Source: Pseudomonas marginalis (GTDB taxonomy: Bacteria > Pseudomonadota > Gammaproteobacteria > Pseudomonadales > Pseudomonadaceae). Taken from it: DNA of 47,870 nucleotides. The DNA lies in NCBI RefSeq assembly GCF_001645105.1, contig NZ_LKEG01000035.1, positions 22,941-70,810 on the forward strand. The letters are read 5' to 3'. The notes beneath the pieces are model-generated. The model ran no database searches. It was not told the origin of the DNA and saw only the letters and a list, made by a program, of their open reading frames with translations. The position numbers and the translations under genes are program-made. Below, one piece after another: positions 15,277 through 22,826 of this stretch. Every line of letters begins with the position of its first letter. The first letter of the stretch is position 1.

Positions 15277-16380
15277 ATGGTTCGAACAATGGGTTTTCCT
15301 GGCCGATACGAGCAAGGGCCAGGCGCGCTAAAGCAGCTTGGCAGAATCCTTTCCGATATGGGGCAATCGCGCCCTTTGGTCTTGTGCGACGAGTTCGTCT
15401 CGGGGCATCTGTGGCCTGAGGTAGGGAATGCATTGTCAGAGTATGGCTTCGAGGCGAACAGTATCGTTTTTCCTGGTGAATGCACTAAAGCTGCAATTGC
15501 GTCTCTCTGTGAGCGATCAGCAGATTACAGGCCAGACACCATCATCGCTTTGGGCGGGGGTAAGACAATTGACACGGCTAAAGGGATGGCTGCTCAGCTT
15601 AACGTCCCCATTGTCGTATGCCCGACCATTGCTTCCAGCGACGCCCCAACCAGCCGTTTGATTGTGCTTTACGACGAAGCGCACAAGGTCGTTGGTGTCG
15701 AGTACCTGAACATGAACCCCTCTGCAGTAGTCGTGGACACCGAAGTGCTTGTCCGTGCGCCTGCAAGGTTTTTCGCCGCAGGCATCGGCGACGCCATCAG
15801 TAAAAAGTTTGAGGCGCAACAATGTCAATCTGCCGGAGGCAATAACTCATTTGGTACTCCAGCGTTGAACACTGCATTGCTGCTAACAGAGGCAGTGTTT
15901 AAGACGCTTATGACCTACGGGTACAGCGCTTACCAAGCAGTAGGCCGGCACGAGGTTAATGATGATGTCGAGCGGGTTGTTGAAGGAACCGTCCTTATCA
16001 GTGGCGTTGGGTTCGAGAGTGGCGGCTTGTCGCTAGCTCATGCGCTTGTGCGAGGTCTTACGGCAATTCCTGCGATTACTTCCATGCTGCATGGTGAGCT
16101 TGTCGCATTCGGGACGCTGGTGCAGATGTCCGTCGAAGAGCGCCCAGACTCAGAGATCCTAGAGGTCGCTCAGCTTCTGAATGATGTGAATCTTCCCGTC
16201 ACCCTCGACGGCCTTGGCCAGACGTCTCCGTTTACCTCTGAGGAATTGGACATTGTCGTCCAGGCAACACTGGGTGCGGTGTACGCGAAAAATATGGCGC
16301 CAGCCCTTACGGCTGAACGACTCATCCGAGGACTCGCTCGTGCCGACGAGCTGGGACAACGATTTGAACGTTTCAACTAA
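15277..16380 (+). CDS. Glycerol dehydrogenase-like (iron/zinc alcohol dehydrogenase)
   Basis: A 367-residue member of the glycerol-dehydrogenase branch of metal-dependent alcohol dehydrogenases. The NAD-binding GGGKTIDTAKG loop is near residues 93-103. The metal ligands are an aspartate in GIGDAISKKFEA, a histidine in GGLSLAHAL and a histidine in SMLHGE. Full family length is conserved. Such enzymes oxidise vicinal diols to alpha-hydroxyketones. It follows the SDR by 63 bp and precedes the cyclase-family gene by 47 bp, so the three are likely one operon. The actual substrate may be a diol other than glycerol. Confidence 0.87.
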   Translation: MVRTMGFPGRYEQGPGALKQLGRILSDMGQSRPLVLCDEFVSGHLWPEVGNALSEYGFEANSIVFPGECTKAAIASLCERSADYRPDTIIALGGGKTIDTAKGMAAQLNVPIVVCPTIASSDAPTSRLIVLYDEAHKVVGVEYLNMNPSAVVVDTEVLVRAPARFFAAGIGDAISKKFEAQQCQSAGGNNSFGTPALNTALLLTEAVFKTLMTYGYSAYQAVGRHEVNDDVERVVEGTVLISGVGFESGGLSLAHALVRGLTAIPAITSMLHGELVAFGTLVQMSVEERPDSEILEVAQLLNDVNLPVTLDGLGQTSPFTSEELDIVVQATLGAVYAKNMAPALTAERLIRGLARADELGQRFERFN

Positions 16381-16427
16381 CCGCTAAATGCAGCACAGCT
16401 AATCCAAGAATAAAAGAGGCTCAGAAA

Positions 16428-17390
16428 ATGACAGACAAGACCGTTCCGCATATTCATGACTTGCTCAAAGACTCCCCTAAGAACTGGGGTAAGTGGGGCC
16501 CGGATGATGAGGTAGGCTCACTCAACTACCTTACAGGTATCGAAGTTCTTCAAGGGGTCAAAGAGGTCAAGCAAGGCAAGACATTTACTTTGCAGGTGCG
16601 GATGGCAGATCCTGCTGGTGACCCGGTCTGGCCTGGTCGCTCCCAGTCAAAACGCATGAATATCATGGATCGTGGTCACTACAACTGTGGCAAAGGCCCA
16701 CATTTTCCTGGCTCTTACGAGTTCGCCGACGACGTGATGTTTTTTCATCTTCAAGGATCAACTCAGTACGACGCCCTTGGGCATGTCTGGTACGACGATC
16801 AGATTTGGAATGGCTACAGTGCCGATACCACTATCGGCTCCCTGGCCAAGGCGAGCGTTGCTCCATTGGGTGAAAAAGGCATCGTTGGCCGAGGCATTCT
16901 GATCGACATAGCGCGCCACCGTGGTAAAGACGTGCTGGATGCAGGTGAAACTTTCAACCATGAGGATCTAATGGCTGCGGCCCGGGCTCAAGGCGTCTCT
17001 ATCAACAAGCGCGACATTCTCATCATCCGCACTGGATGGATTGGTTCGTTTTATAAACGCGACCCGGAAGAGTTCTACAAAGACTTTATCGAGCCAGGCC
17101 TGACCTACAGCCCTGAGCTGGTGAAGTGGTTTCAGGAGATGGAAATTCCGAACATTGTCACTGACACCATTGCTAACGAAGTCACCGTCGATCCCGTGTC
17201 AGGGGTTGCGTTGCCGTTGCACAACGCACTCATGAGGAACTTGGGCATCACTCTCACTGAGATCGCTCAGCTTGATCCTCTCGCTGAGGACTGCGCTGAG
17301 GACGGTCAGTGGACGTTTCTCTACACCGCAGCCCCTCTAAAGGTCGTTGGCGGAACCGGAGCTCCTGTGAATCCGATCGTCATTAAATAA
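16428..17390 (+). CDS. Cyclase-family metal-dependent hydrolase
   Basis: A 320-residue protein of the cyclase family (PF04199), which includes kynurenine formamidase and isatin hydrolase. The metal-binding signature appears as GSTQYDALGHVWYDD near residues 109-123. The N-terminal NWGKWGPDDEVGSLNYLT is characteristic of the longer members. Relatives hydrolyse amide or lactone-like bonds with a divalent metal. It ends the plus-strand operon with the SDR and the GldA-like enzyme; an imperfect hairpin with a T run lies about 10 bp past its stop. The combination suggests ring opening after oxidation, but the substrate is not known. Confidence 0.85.
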   Translation: MTDKTVPHIHDLLKDSPKNWGKWGPDDEVGSLNYLTGIEVLQGVKEVKQGKTFTLQVRMADPAGDPVWPGRSQSKRMNIMDRGHYNCGKGPHFPGSYEFADDVMFFHLQGSTQYDALGHVWYDDQIWNGYSADTTIGSLAKASVAPLGEKGIVGRGILIDIARHRGKDVLDAGETFNHEDLMAAARAQGVSINKRDILIIRTGWIGSFYKRDPEEFYKDFIEPGLTYSPELVKWFQEMEIPNIVTDTIANEVTVDPVSGVALPLHNALMRNLGITLTEIAQLDPLAEDCAEDGQWTFLYTAAPLKVVGGTGAPVNPIVIK

Positions 17391-17399
17391 GTGTCTTTG

Positions 17400-17436
17400 C
17401 CTGGGGGCAGCAGAAACGCTGTTCTCAGGTTTTTCC
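17400..17436 (+). terminator. Possible terminator after the cyclase gene
   Basis: An imperfect CCTGGGGGCAGC/GCTGTTCTCAGG hairpin is followed by TTTTT. A second hairpin (AACGGCTCCC/GGGAGGCCGTT, 17445-17469) follows without a T run. Confidence 0.4.
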
Positions 17437-17551
17437 CTCCAATTAACGGCTCCCGAACGGGAGGCCGTTGGCTTATCATCCTCTGCGCAAATCGAGGGCG
17501 TTCTCCTGATCGTCCTGTCTCCGCGCTACGATCGAGGATGCTGAATCTCCA

Positions 17552-18568
17552 ATGAAAAAAATCGAGAAACCGAAGCTCAAGGATGTGGCTGAATTGGCGG
17601 GCGTCTCGATGGGGAGTGCTTCAAGAGCATTGGCTGTCCCGCACTTAGTGAAACCTGCAACGCTGGCCAAAGTACAAGCAGCTGTTCAAGAGCTCGGGTA
17701 CGTGCGAGACGGGGCCGCGCGTGCTTTGGCATCCAGGCGCACGCACAGCATCGGAGCCGTTTTTCCTACTTTTAACAACCCTGCGTTCGCTGAAGCTGTC
17801 CAGGCCCTCCAGTTAAGGCTAACGGAGCTTGGGTATCACCTAATCATTTCTTCCCATGAATACGACCAGGCGCAAGAACTGGTAAACGTAAGGAACATGA
17901 TTGAGCGGGGCGTCGAAGGCCTACTGTTAGTGGGTACTGAACATAGTCCTGAAATTTATGAAGCACTAACTGCCGCCCAATGCCCATTCATTCTCATGTG
18001 GTCGCTAGATGGTGCTCACGACCATCACTGCGTGGGGTTCAGCAATGAGGAGGGTGGTCGATTGATAGCCAAGCACTTGCTTAGCCTTGGTCATCAAAGT
18101 ATCGCCATGATCAGTGGAGTTGTTTCTAACAACGAACGGGCAAAATACCGTCTGAAAGGAATCACCGCTCAGCTACTCGAGTCAGGGATAGAGCTTTCAA
18201 GTGAACGGATTATTGAGCAGCCATTCACGATTGAGGGAGGGCGCGCCGGGCTGCGGATTGCTATGGAGCTTAACCCCAAGCCTACAGCCATTGTCTGCAG
18301 CACTGACCTCACCTGTATCGGAGCGTTGGCGGAAGCGCGCTCCAATGGGATCGACGTCCCCAAAGAACTATCAGTCAGCGGGTTCGATGATATCGAGTTC
18401 GCGGCTGCCTACGTGCCAGCCCTGACGACCGTCAGGGTGCCGACTTCGAAAATTGGTATCAGCAGCGCCAACAACATCGTTGCGCTGATCGAGGGGCGCC
18501 CACTTGCACGCCGCGAGCGCATACAAATCGAACTCGTCGTCCGAGATAGTACGGCGCCACGGCCCTAG
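17552..18568 (+). CDS. LacI-family transcriptional regulator
   Basis: A 338-residue LacI-family regulator. The N-terminal helix-turn-helix and hinge are clear (LKDVAELAGVSMGSASRAL, then VQELGYVRDGAARALASRR). The periplasmic-binding-protein-like effector domain follows, with SIGAVFPTFNNPAFAEAV and the C-terminal SVSGFDDIEFAAAYVPALTTV typical of the family. The ligand is unknown but should be a substrate or intermediate of the adjacent operon. The two LacI-type palindromes at 14.07 and 14.17 kb are its most likely binding sites. I see no similar site directly in front of its own gene. Confidence 0.92.
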   Translation: MKKIEKPKLKDVAELAGVSMGSASRALAVPHLVKPATLAKVQAAVQELGYVRDGAARALASRRTHSIGAVFPTFNNPAFAEAVQALQLRLTELGYHLIISSHEYDQAQELVNVRNMIERGVEGLLLVGTEHSPEIYEALTAAQCPFILMWSLDGAHDHHCVGFSNEEGGRLIAKHLLSLGHQSIAMISGVVSNNERAKYRLKGITAQLLESGIELSSERIIEQPFTIEGGRAGLRIAMELNPKPTAIVCSTDLTCIGALAEARSNGIDVPKELSVSGFDDIEFAAAYVPALTTVRVPTSKIGISSANNIVALIEGRPLARRERIQIELVVRDSTAPRP

Positions 18569-18586
18569 AGCGTTTCCAGGCAGGGA

Positions 18587-19534
18587 CTAAACTCTTGGTG
18601 CTTCATTGGCATTGAACCAGCCTGGGCGGTACTCGCTCCAGGTCAGTTGCCAGAAGCCCTCATGCTTGCGACGAAGCCGCATCCGGTAATGCGCGCCATA
18701 GAGAGGCGTGCCATCTTGCGTGTGTGAGTTTCCAGGAATGACTCTGCCGACAATCATTTCCGCTACACCCTTTTCCTCGTCGGACTTGATCTCCAGCACG
18801 TCCGCGAAATGCTGCATCCACGGCCAGGGCCTGCGAAACTCTTTGAAGGAGCCGATGATCGCGTGGCGCCCTTCAATAAGGCCCATCGGTTGGAAATCAC
18901 CAGCGGCGTCGTTGGCAAAGCAATGGGCAAGTAGCTGCATGTCAGCCTGATCCAGCGCCCATGAGTAACGAGCGTAGGTTTCAGCAATACACTCCTCGCT
19001 GGGTACAGAAGGCGTTGAGCTTGGGAACGCAAGCCATGGCGCGTTCAGTTCGCTCACGATGGTCGGAGCGGGATCACCAATCCTCCATCCGTCGTCACCT
19101 GGTGGAAGCTGCCAGTGAGTTGCAAGCGAGTAGTCCCCGGTTACCCAATTCAAGGCAATCAGCACGCTGTCGAGGCGCCAGGTGCCTGCTGTCTTTTTCA
19201 GAGAGCCTGTGACAGTCATACCAAATCCGAGCGTGGCCGACTTTGTGGCTTTGCTGATATGGCCATAGGCGTAGAAACTGAAAGTGGCGTCGGTTTCTCC
19301 ACCTCCCACATAGTGATTGGTTGCCTTCACTGAAAAGCCATCAGCCTTGGCACGGTCTTGCTGGAAAGCTCTGACAATCTTGCGTTCACCCTCATGAGCG
19401 GACATGTGGCTTGTCACCAACTGGCAATTGTCAGTGAATATATCCCCAGCAGATTCCCAATTACCGCTCTCCCAGGCTTCCAGAAAGGTGGCTATAACGC
19501 CCTTAATGTCGGTGCGATCACTTGAGCCGGTCAC
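18587..19534 (-). CDS. Tandem SnoaL-like (NTF2 fold) protein
   Basis: A 315-residue protein made of two SnoaL-like NTF2-fold halves. The first half (about 1-150) opens with IKGVIATFLEAWESGNWESAGDIFTDNCQ; the second (about 180-310) has ETYARYSWALDQADMQLLAHCF and IEGRHAIIGSFKEF. These folds serve as small hydrolases, isomerases, dehydratases or ligand-binding proteins. The gene start overlaps the stop of the upstream LLM gene by four bases, so the two are translationally coupled and probably act on the same compound. The two halves are too divergent to be a recent duplication. Confidence 0.78.
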   Translation of the reverse strand: MTGSSDRTDIKGVIATFLEAWESGNWESAGDIFTDNCQLVTSHMSAHEGERKIVRAFQQDRAKADGFSVKATNHYVGGGETDATFSFYAYGHISKATKSATLGFGMTVTGSLKKTAGTWRLDSVLIALNWVTGDYSLATHWQLPPGDDGWRIGDPAPTIVSELNAPWLAFPSSTPSVPSEECIAETYARYSWALDQADMQLLAHCFANDAAGDFQPMGLIEGRHAIIGSFKEFRRPWPWMQHFADVLEIKSDEEKGVAEMIVGRVIPGNSHTQDGTPLYGAHYRMRLRRKHEGFWQLTWSEYRPGWFNANEAPRV

Positions 19535-20535
19535 TGGGTCACCTGCGAGGCAGGTTGGCCTATGGGAAAGTGTGGCAGGACATACTCAGCCATCTCCTCC
19601 AGGACATCAGCGGCTGGTCGCTGCAGAGGTTTGATATTCAGTGCGACGTGTGAAACACCTTCATCCTGTTGCCGTTTCCAGAGCTCCACGAGAGCATTAC
19701 GCCCGATCCTTATTCCGTTGTAGCCGCGTTCCAGCGGTGTGTTCGGATCCCTCGCCAGATCGAAAAATGTCGCGTAGCCGTATGGTTTTGCATTGCCGGT
19801 CTGGCTGGCAGAACGGAACTCGCGGATGAGACCGGGCAAACGATTGAAGTCGCTCAGATGCCAAATCCAGGCATCGGCATTATTGGCTATCCACTCAAGC
19901 GTCTGACGGGCCCGGCCTACGACAATCATGGGGAGTCGAGGGCCAACTGGCTTGGGTACCATGTCTAGCAAGCCTTCCAGCTGGCCGAAAAGTTTGGTTG
20001 AGACGCTTGGGAAGCTGTTTTCAGTGACTGTCTTAATCAGCTCGAAGCCTTCCCGGTATCGTTCTTCTCTCGCTTCGAAATCAATCCCGAATGCTGGATA
20101 TTCAATCGGGCGATCTCCGCTGGATAGCCCTAGCAAGAAACGACCGCCGGTTAGCTGGTCGACCGAAACGGACTGCTTAGCGACGATCAGTGGTTCACGT
20201 AACGGAAGAACGATGCCCGTTGTGCCCAAGGCAATGTTTTTGGTAACGGCAGCCAGATATCCCAGATATACAAACGGGTCGATCATTTGACCAGTATCAC
20301 CAAAGCTCGGGTCATAGAAGGGCACATCTCTCATCCACAGACTTGCGAATCCAGCCTCGTCCGCGATGCGAGCAAGGCGCTGATGATCCTGCAAAGTTGG
20401 AAAGGGTGAGTTTGGGTAGCCCTCCAAGGGCATGATGTATCCGAAGGTGAGGCCTTCGGGCTGGAACACTCGCGAATAGGCCGGATGAGCTGCAAGCTCG
20501 GGACTGAGCTCAAGGGAAGGGCTGAGAGAAGTCAT
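19531..20535 (-). CDS. LLM-class flavin-dependent oxidoreductase
   Basis: A 334-residue luciferase-like monooxygenase, a TIM-barrel flavoenzyme that uses reduced FMN supplied by a separate reductase. Diagnostic segments are FASLWMRDVPFYDPSF near the N-terminus, the IALGTTGIVLPLREPLIVAKQ strand-helix and the GRFLLGLSSGDRPIEYPAFG active-site region. No flavin reductase gene is adjacent. It is the first gene of a two-gene operon with the tandem SnoaL protein. An inverted repeat about 80 bp upstream matches the one between the esterase and LysR genes at 12.8 kb, so that LysR is a candidate regulator. Confidence 0.87.
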   Translation of the reverse strand: MTSLSPSLELSPELAAHPAYSRVFQPEGLTFGYIMPLEGYPNSPFPTLQDHQRLARIADEAGFASLWMRDVPFYDPSFGDTGQMIDPFVYLGYLAAVTKNIALGTTGIVLPLREPLIVAKQSVSVDQLTGGRFLLGLSSGDRPIEYPAFGIDFEAREERYREGFELIKTVTENSFPSVSTKLFGQLEGLLDMVPKPVGPRLPMIVVGRARQTLEWIANNADAWIWHLSDFNRLPGLIREFRSASQTGNAKPYGYATFFDLARDPNTPLERGYNGIRIGRNALVELWKRQQDEGVSHVALNIKPLQRPAADVLEEMAEYVLPHFPIGQPASQVTQ

Positions 20536-20612
20536 TGCTAAACCTCATTATTTCAAGCCGATTACTACTGTGTAAGCGGCTTTCAGATGAACAGGTCTGC
20601 ATGGTAGTGAAG

Positions 20613-20634
20613 GTATTGGGGAAAATGTGTCCCC
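20613..20634. promoter_or_regulatory. Second copy of the GTATTGGGGAA...TCCCC element
   Basis: Same length as the element at 12782-12803, with 18 of 22 bases identical by eye. It lies 78 bp upstream of the LLM start and is a candidate operator for the LysR encoded at 12849. Confidence 0.5.
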
Positions 20635-20763
20635 TCTGATGGGGCGCGATCCACTGGTGGCCGCTATCCACTCAATGAAAAATCTGCTGGGTCAATCGCT
20701 TGAACTCGTCCGCAGTAGGTGCCTTACATTAGTCGCGGCCTTCAACGGGATGAGTCTTACGCG

Positions 20764-20782
20764 CTGTGACGAGTGGTCACAG
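20764..20782. promoter_or_regulatory. CTGTGAC-N5-GTCACAG inverted repeat
   Basis: Perfect 7-bp arms around GAGTG, 105 bp upstream of the cupin gene. The right arm and its flank (GGTCACAG..GGTGTG) recur at 22655-22670 upstream of the MFS gene. It is a candidate operator for the LysR at 21509. Confidence 0.5.
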
Positions 20783-20887
20783 ATGGTGTGAATTTCTGAG
20801 TATTCTCCTGTGCGAGAGCATCACCTACTCTCACTCAGCGATTGAAATCCTGGCTCGCTCGCCAGTCACACGTTGAGAGAAATTATA

Positions 20888-21424
20888 ATGAATACGCCCG
20901 TTAAACCTGATGAACTTGCCATTCCTTATGCTTTGCCGCAGGTGCCTTTCATGTCTCCAGACATGGTGCATCCAGGCGTTATGACCACTTGGCTCGAAGA
21001 CGATAATCTCTGGGTGCCTGTCACCAAGTCAGTATCTTTCAAACCACTGCTGCTGAGCGTTAGCGGTGGGTACTACATCAACTTGCTCCGAGTGCGGCAG
21101 AGCGGGGTTTTGTCTCGTCACCGCCACTCAGGTGCAGTACATGCGATCGTGTTGAAGGGGCGTTGGTACTACCTCGAACACGATTGGGTTGCTGATGAAG
21201 GCTCCTTTGCATTCGAGCCGCCAGGGGAGACTCACACTCTGTTCGTCCCTGAAGATGTCGAAGAAATGATTACTTGGTTCCACGTTCAGGGTGGCTACAC
21301 TTACGTCGACCCACAGGGTGTCGCGGTTGGCTATGAAGACGTTTTCACCAAGCTGGAAGCTGCCCGCAGCCATTACAAAAATTTGGGCTTGCCGGACGAT
21401 TATATCGAGCAGTTCATTCGCTGA
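20888..21424 (+). CDS. 2,4'-dihydroxyacetophenone dioxygenase-like cupin
   Basis: A 178-residue cupin resembling 2,4'-dihydroxyacetophenone dioxygenase, which cleaves an alpha-hydroxyketone side chain with a non-haem iron. The expected iron ligands are visible as H78 and H80 (SRHRH) and H116 (PPGETH), two residues from the positions I recall for the characterised enzyme. The start at 20888 has GAGAGAAA upstream. A terminator follows at once, so it is monocistronic, and a LysR gene follows in the same direction. The real substrate may be another hydroxyacetophenone or acyloin. Confidence 0.8.
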   Translation: MNTPVKPDELAIPYALPQVPFMSPDMVHPGVMTTWLEDDNLWVPVTKSVSFKPLLLSVSGGYYINLLRVRQSGVLSRHRHSGAVHAIVLKGRWYYLEHDWVADEGSFAFEPPGETHTLFVPEDVEEMITWFHVQGGYTYVDPQGVAVGYEDVFTKLEAARSHYKNLGLPDDYIEQFIR

Positions 21425-21433
21425 TTTTGGTAC

Positions 21434-21464
21434 AAAAAAGAACGCGCTACGGCGCGTTTTTTTG
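21434..21464 (+). terminator. Rho-independent terminator of the cupin gene
   Basis: AACGCGC-TACG-GCGCGTT stem-loop with A-rich and T-rich flanks, 10 bp past the stop. The run of T is seven long. Confidence 0.92.
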
Positions 21465-21508
21465 TGTAGATAAACAGGTGGATTCAGTCGCGTAAGGAGC
21501 GTACCGAA

Positions 21509-22435
21509 ATGGATCAATACTCTCAAATGCTAGCCTTCATCTGGTCAACAGAGTGCGGAAGTTTTTCTGCCGCCGCCAGGGCGCACGAGATGACTCCGTC
21601 GGCCATCAGCAAATTGATAGCGCGGCTAGAGGATCGGCTTCGGGTTCGGCTTTTCCAGAGGGGTTCCCGAGTCCTCACTCTAACGGAGGAGGGGGCTGCT
21701 TACCTGCGCAGTGCGAAAGCTGTGGTTGAGGCGATGAGTGAAGCTGACTCCCTGGCAGAAGGACTTCCTTCAAGGGTCAGTGGCACGCTTCGCATCCACA
21801 CGATGACCTCTTTTGCGAAGCAGCAGATCGTGCCTTGGTTGCCGGAATTCCTCGACACATATCCCGGTCTTGATGTCGAGATTCAGTTAGGCGCTCAGTT
21901 CGTTGACCAGTTCGAGCAGGGATTGGACATAGCCATCCATAGCGGGATTCTTCCGAGCTCTTCCAGAATCGCGAAGAAAATCGGCGAGTGTGAATGGTTG
22001 CTGTGTGCCTCACCTGACTACTTGGAAAAGTATGGAACACCGCAGCAGCCAAAAGACCTGATGAATCATCGATGCTTTAATTTCAGTTTTGCCAGCCCTT
22101 GGAACAAATGGGCCTTTATCCAAGATGGCCTAGGTGTGACGACCCCTGTGAAACCTCGAGGATCGTTTACCCAGGGTGAGCTGCTGAGAGATATGGCCAA
22201 ATCAGGTGCGGGTATAGTCCGCCTTGCGGATTTCCACATTGGAAAAGACATTCAGGACGGATCGCTGGTGCTCCTGCTTGACGAGTACAAAGCGGAGATC
22301 CTGGAGCCTATTTACCTGCTTTATTCAGACCGTAAGCATTTGAGTCCTCGCATCCGGGTGTTCATCGAGTTTTTTCAGGAAAAATGGATTGCTCATCCAT
22401 GGAAAATCGTGAGAGGACTGCCCGAAGCGGTTTGA
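21509..22435 (+). CDS. LysR-family transcriptional regulator
   Basis: A 308-residue LysR regulator with a clear helix-turn-helix (SFSAAARAHEMTPSAISKLIARLEDRL) and a wing LFQRGSRVLTLTEEG. The effector domain shows typical segments (DIAIHSGILPSSSRIAKKIGECEWLLCA). It lies between the cupin gene and the MFS importer. Related sequence elements are found upstream of both, so it probably controls the cupin and the MFS/hydrolase operon in response to their substrate. Its start codon has AAGGAGCG upstream. Confidence 0.92.
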   Translation: MDQYSQMLAFIWSTECGSFSAAARAHEMTPSAISKLIARLEDRLRVRLFQRGSRVLTLTEEGAAYLRSAKAVVEAMSEADSLAEGLPSRVSGTLRIHTMTSFAKQQIVPWLPEFLDTYPGLDVEIQLGAQFVDQFEQGLDIAIHSGILPSSSRIAKKIGECEWLLCASPDYLEKYGTPQQPKDLMNHRCFNFSFASPWNKWAFIQDGLGVTTPVKPRGSFTQGELLRDMAKSGAGIVRLADFHIGKDIQDGSLVLLLDEYKAEILEPIYLLYSDRKHLSPRIRVFIEFFQEKWIAHPWKIVRGLPEAV

Positions 22436-22563
22436 TAGCCACTACGGCTCGGCGCTTACTTTCACTCTACCTCCGCGCAAGCGTGCAACTTTGGCTCCAG
22501 CACAAGGGAGCCAATACTCCACCACTCTGAAAATTTTCCCTCTTGCTCTGTGCCCAACAGAGA

Positions 22564-22579
22564 TCTCAAAAATTTGAGA
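22564..22579. promoter_or_regulatory. Inverted repeat TCTCAAA-AA-TTTGAGA
   Basis: A 16-bp perfect palindrome about 250 bp before the MFS start. It is a candidate operator or a small hairpin of unknown role. Confidence 0.35.
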
Positions 22580-22643
22580 CCTGTTCCCCAGTAATTACTT
22601 AGCCAAATGCTTCGCTGGCACCTCTCTCATTTTGTGCCACTGA

Positions 22644-22670
22644 CCTGTTCCTGGCGGTCACAGCAGGTGT
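22644..22670. promoter_or_regulatory. Element matching the cupin upstream site
   Basis: Matches 20764-20790 at 20 of 27 positions, including all of GGTCACAG and GGTGTG; the left half-site is degenerate. It lies 157 bp upstream of the MFS start. Confidence 0.45.
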
Positions 22671-22826
22671 GCTTTGCCAGCTATATTCAGCCCTGAAATT
22701 GAGCCATAACCTCTGTCCATGGTGAGCAGTACGACAAGTGCTGGATCACCTCGGATGTTGAGGCGTATGTGTGCAAAACACCGATCCTCAGCCGGAGAAT
22801 AAAAATAAATACCCGGAGATATCCCC

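Larger units (their letters stand above)
22436..22826. other. Regulatory intergenic region before the MFS operon
   Basis: No gene is supported. The stretch holds a perfect inverted repeat TCTCAAA-AA-TTTGAGA (22564-22579) and an element at 22644-22670 that resembles the region upstream of the cupin gene. Confidence 0.6.
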
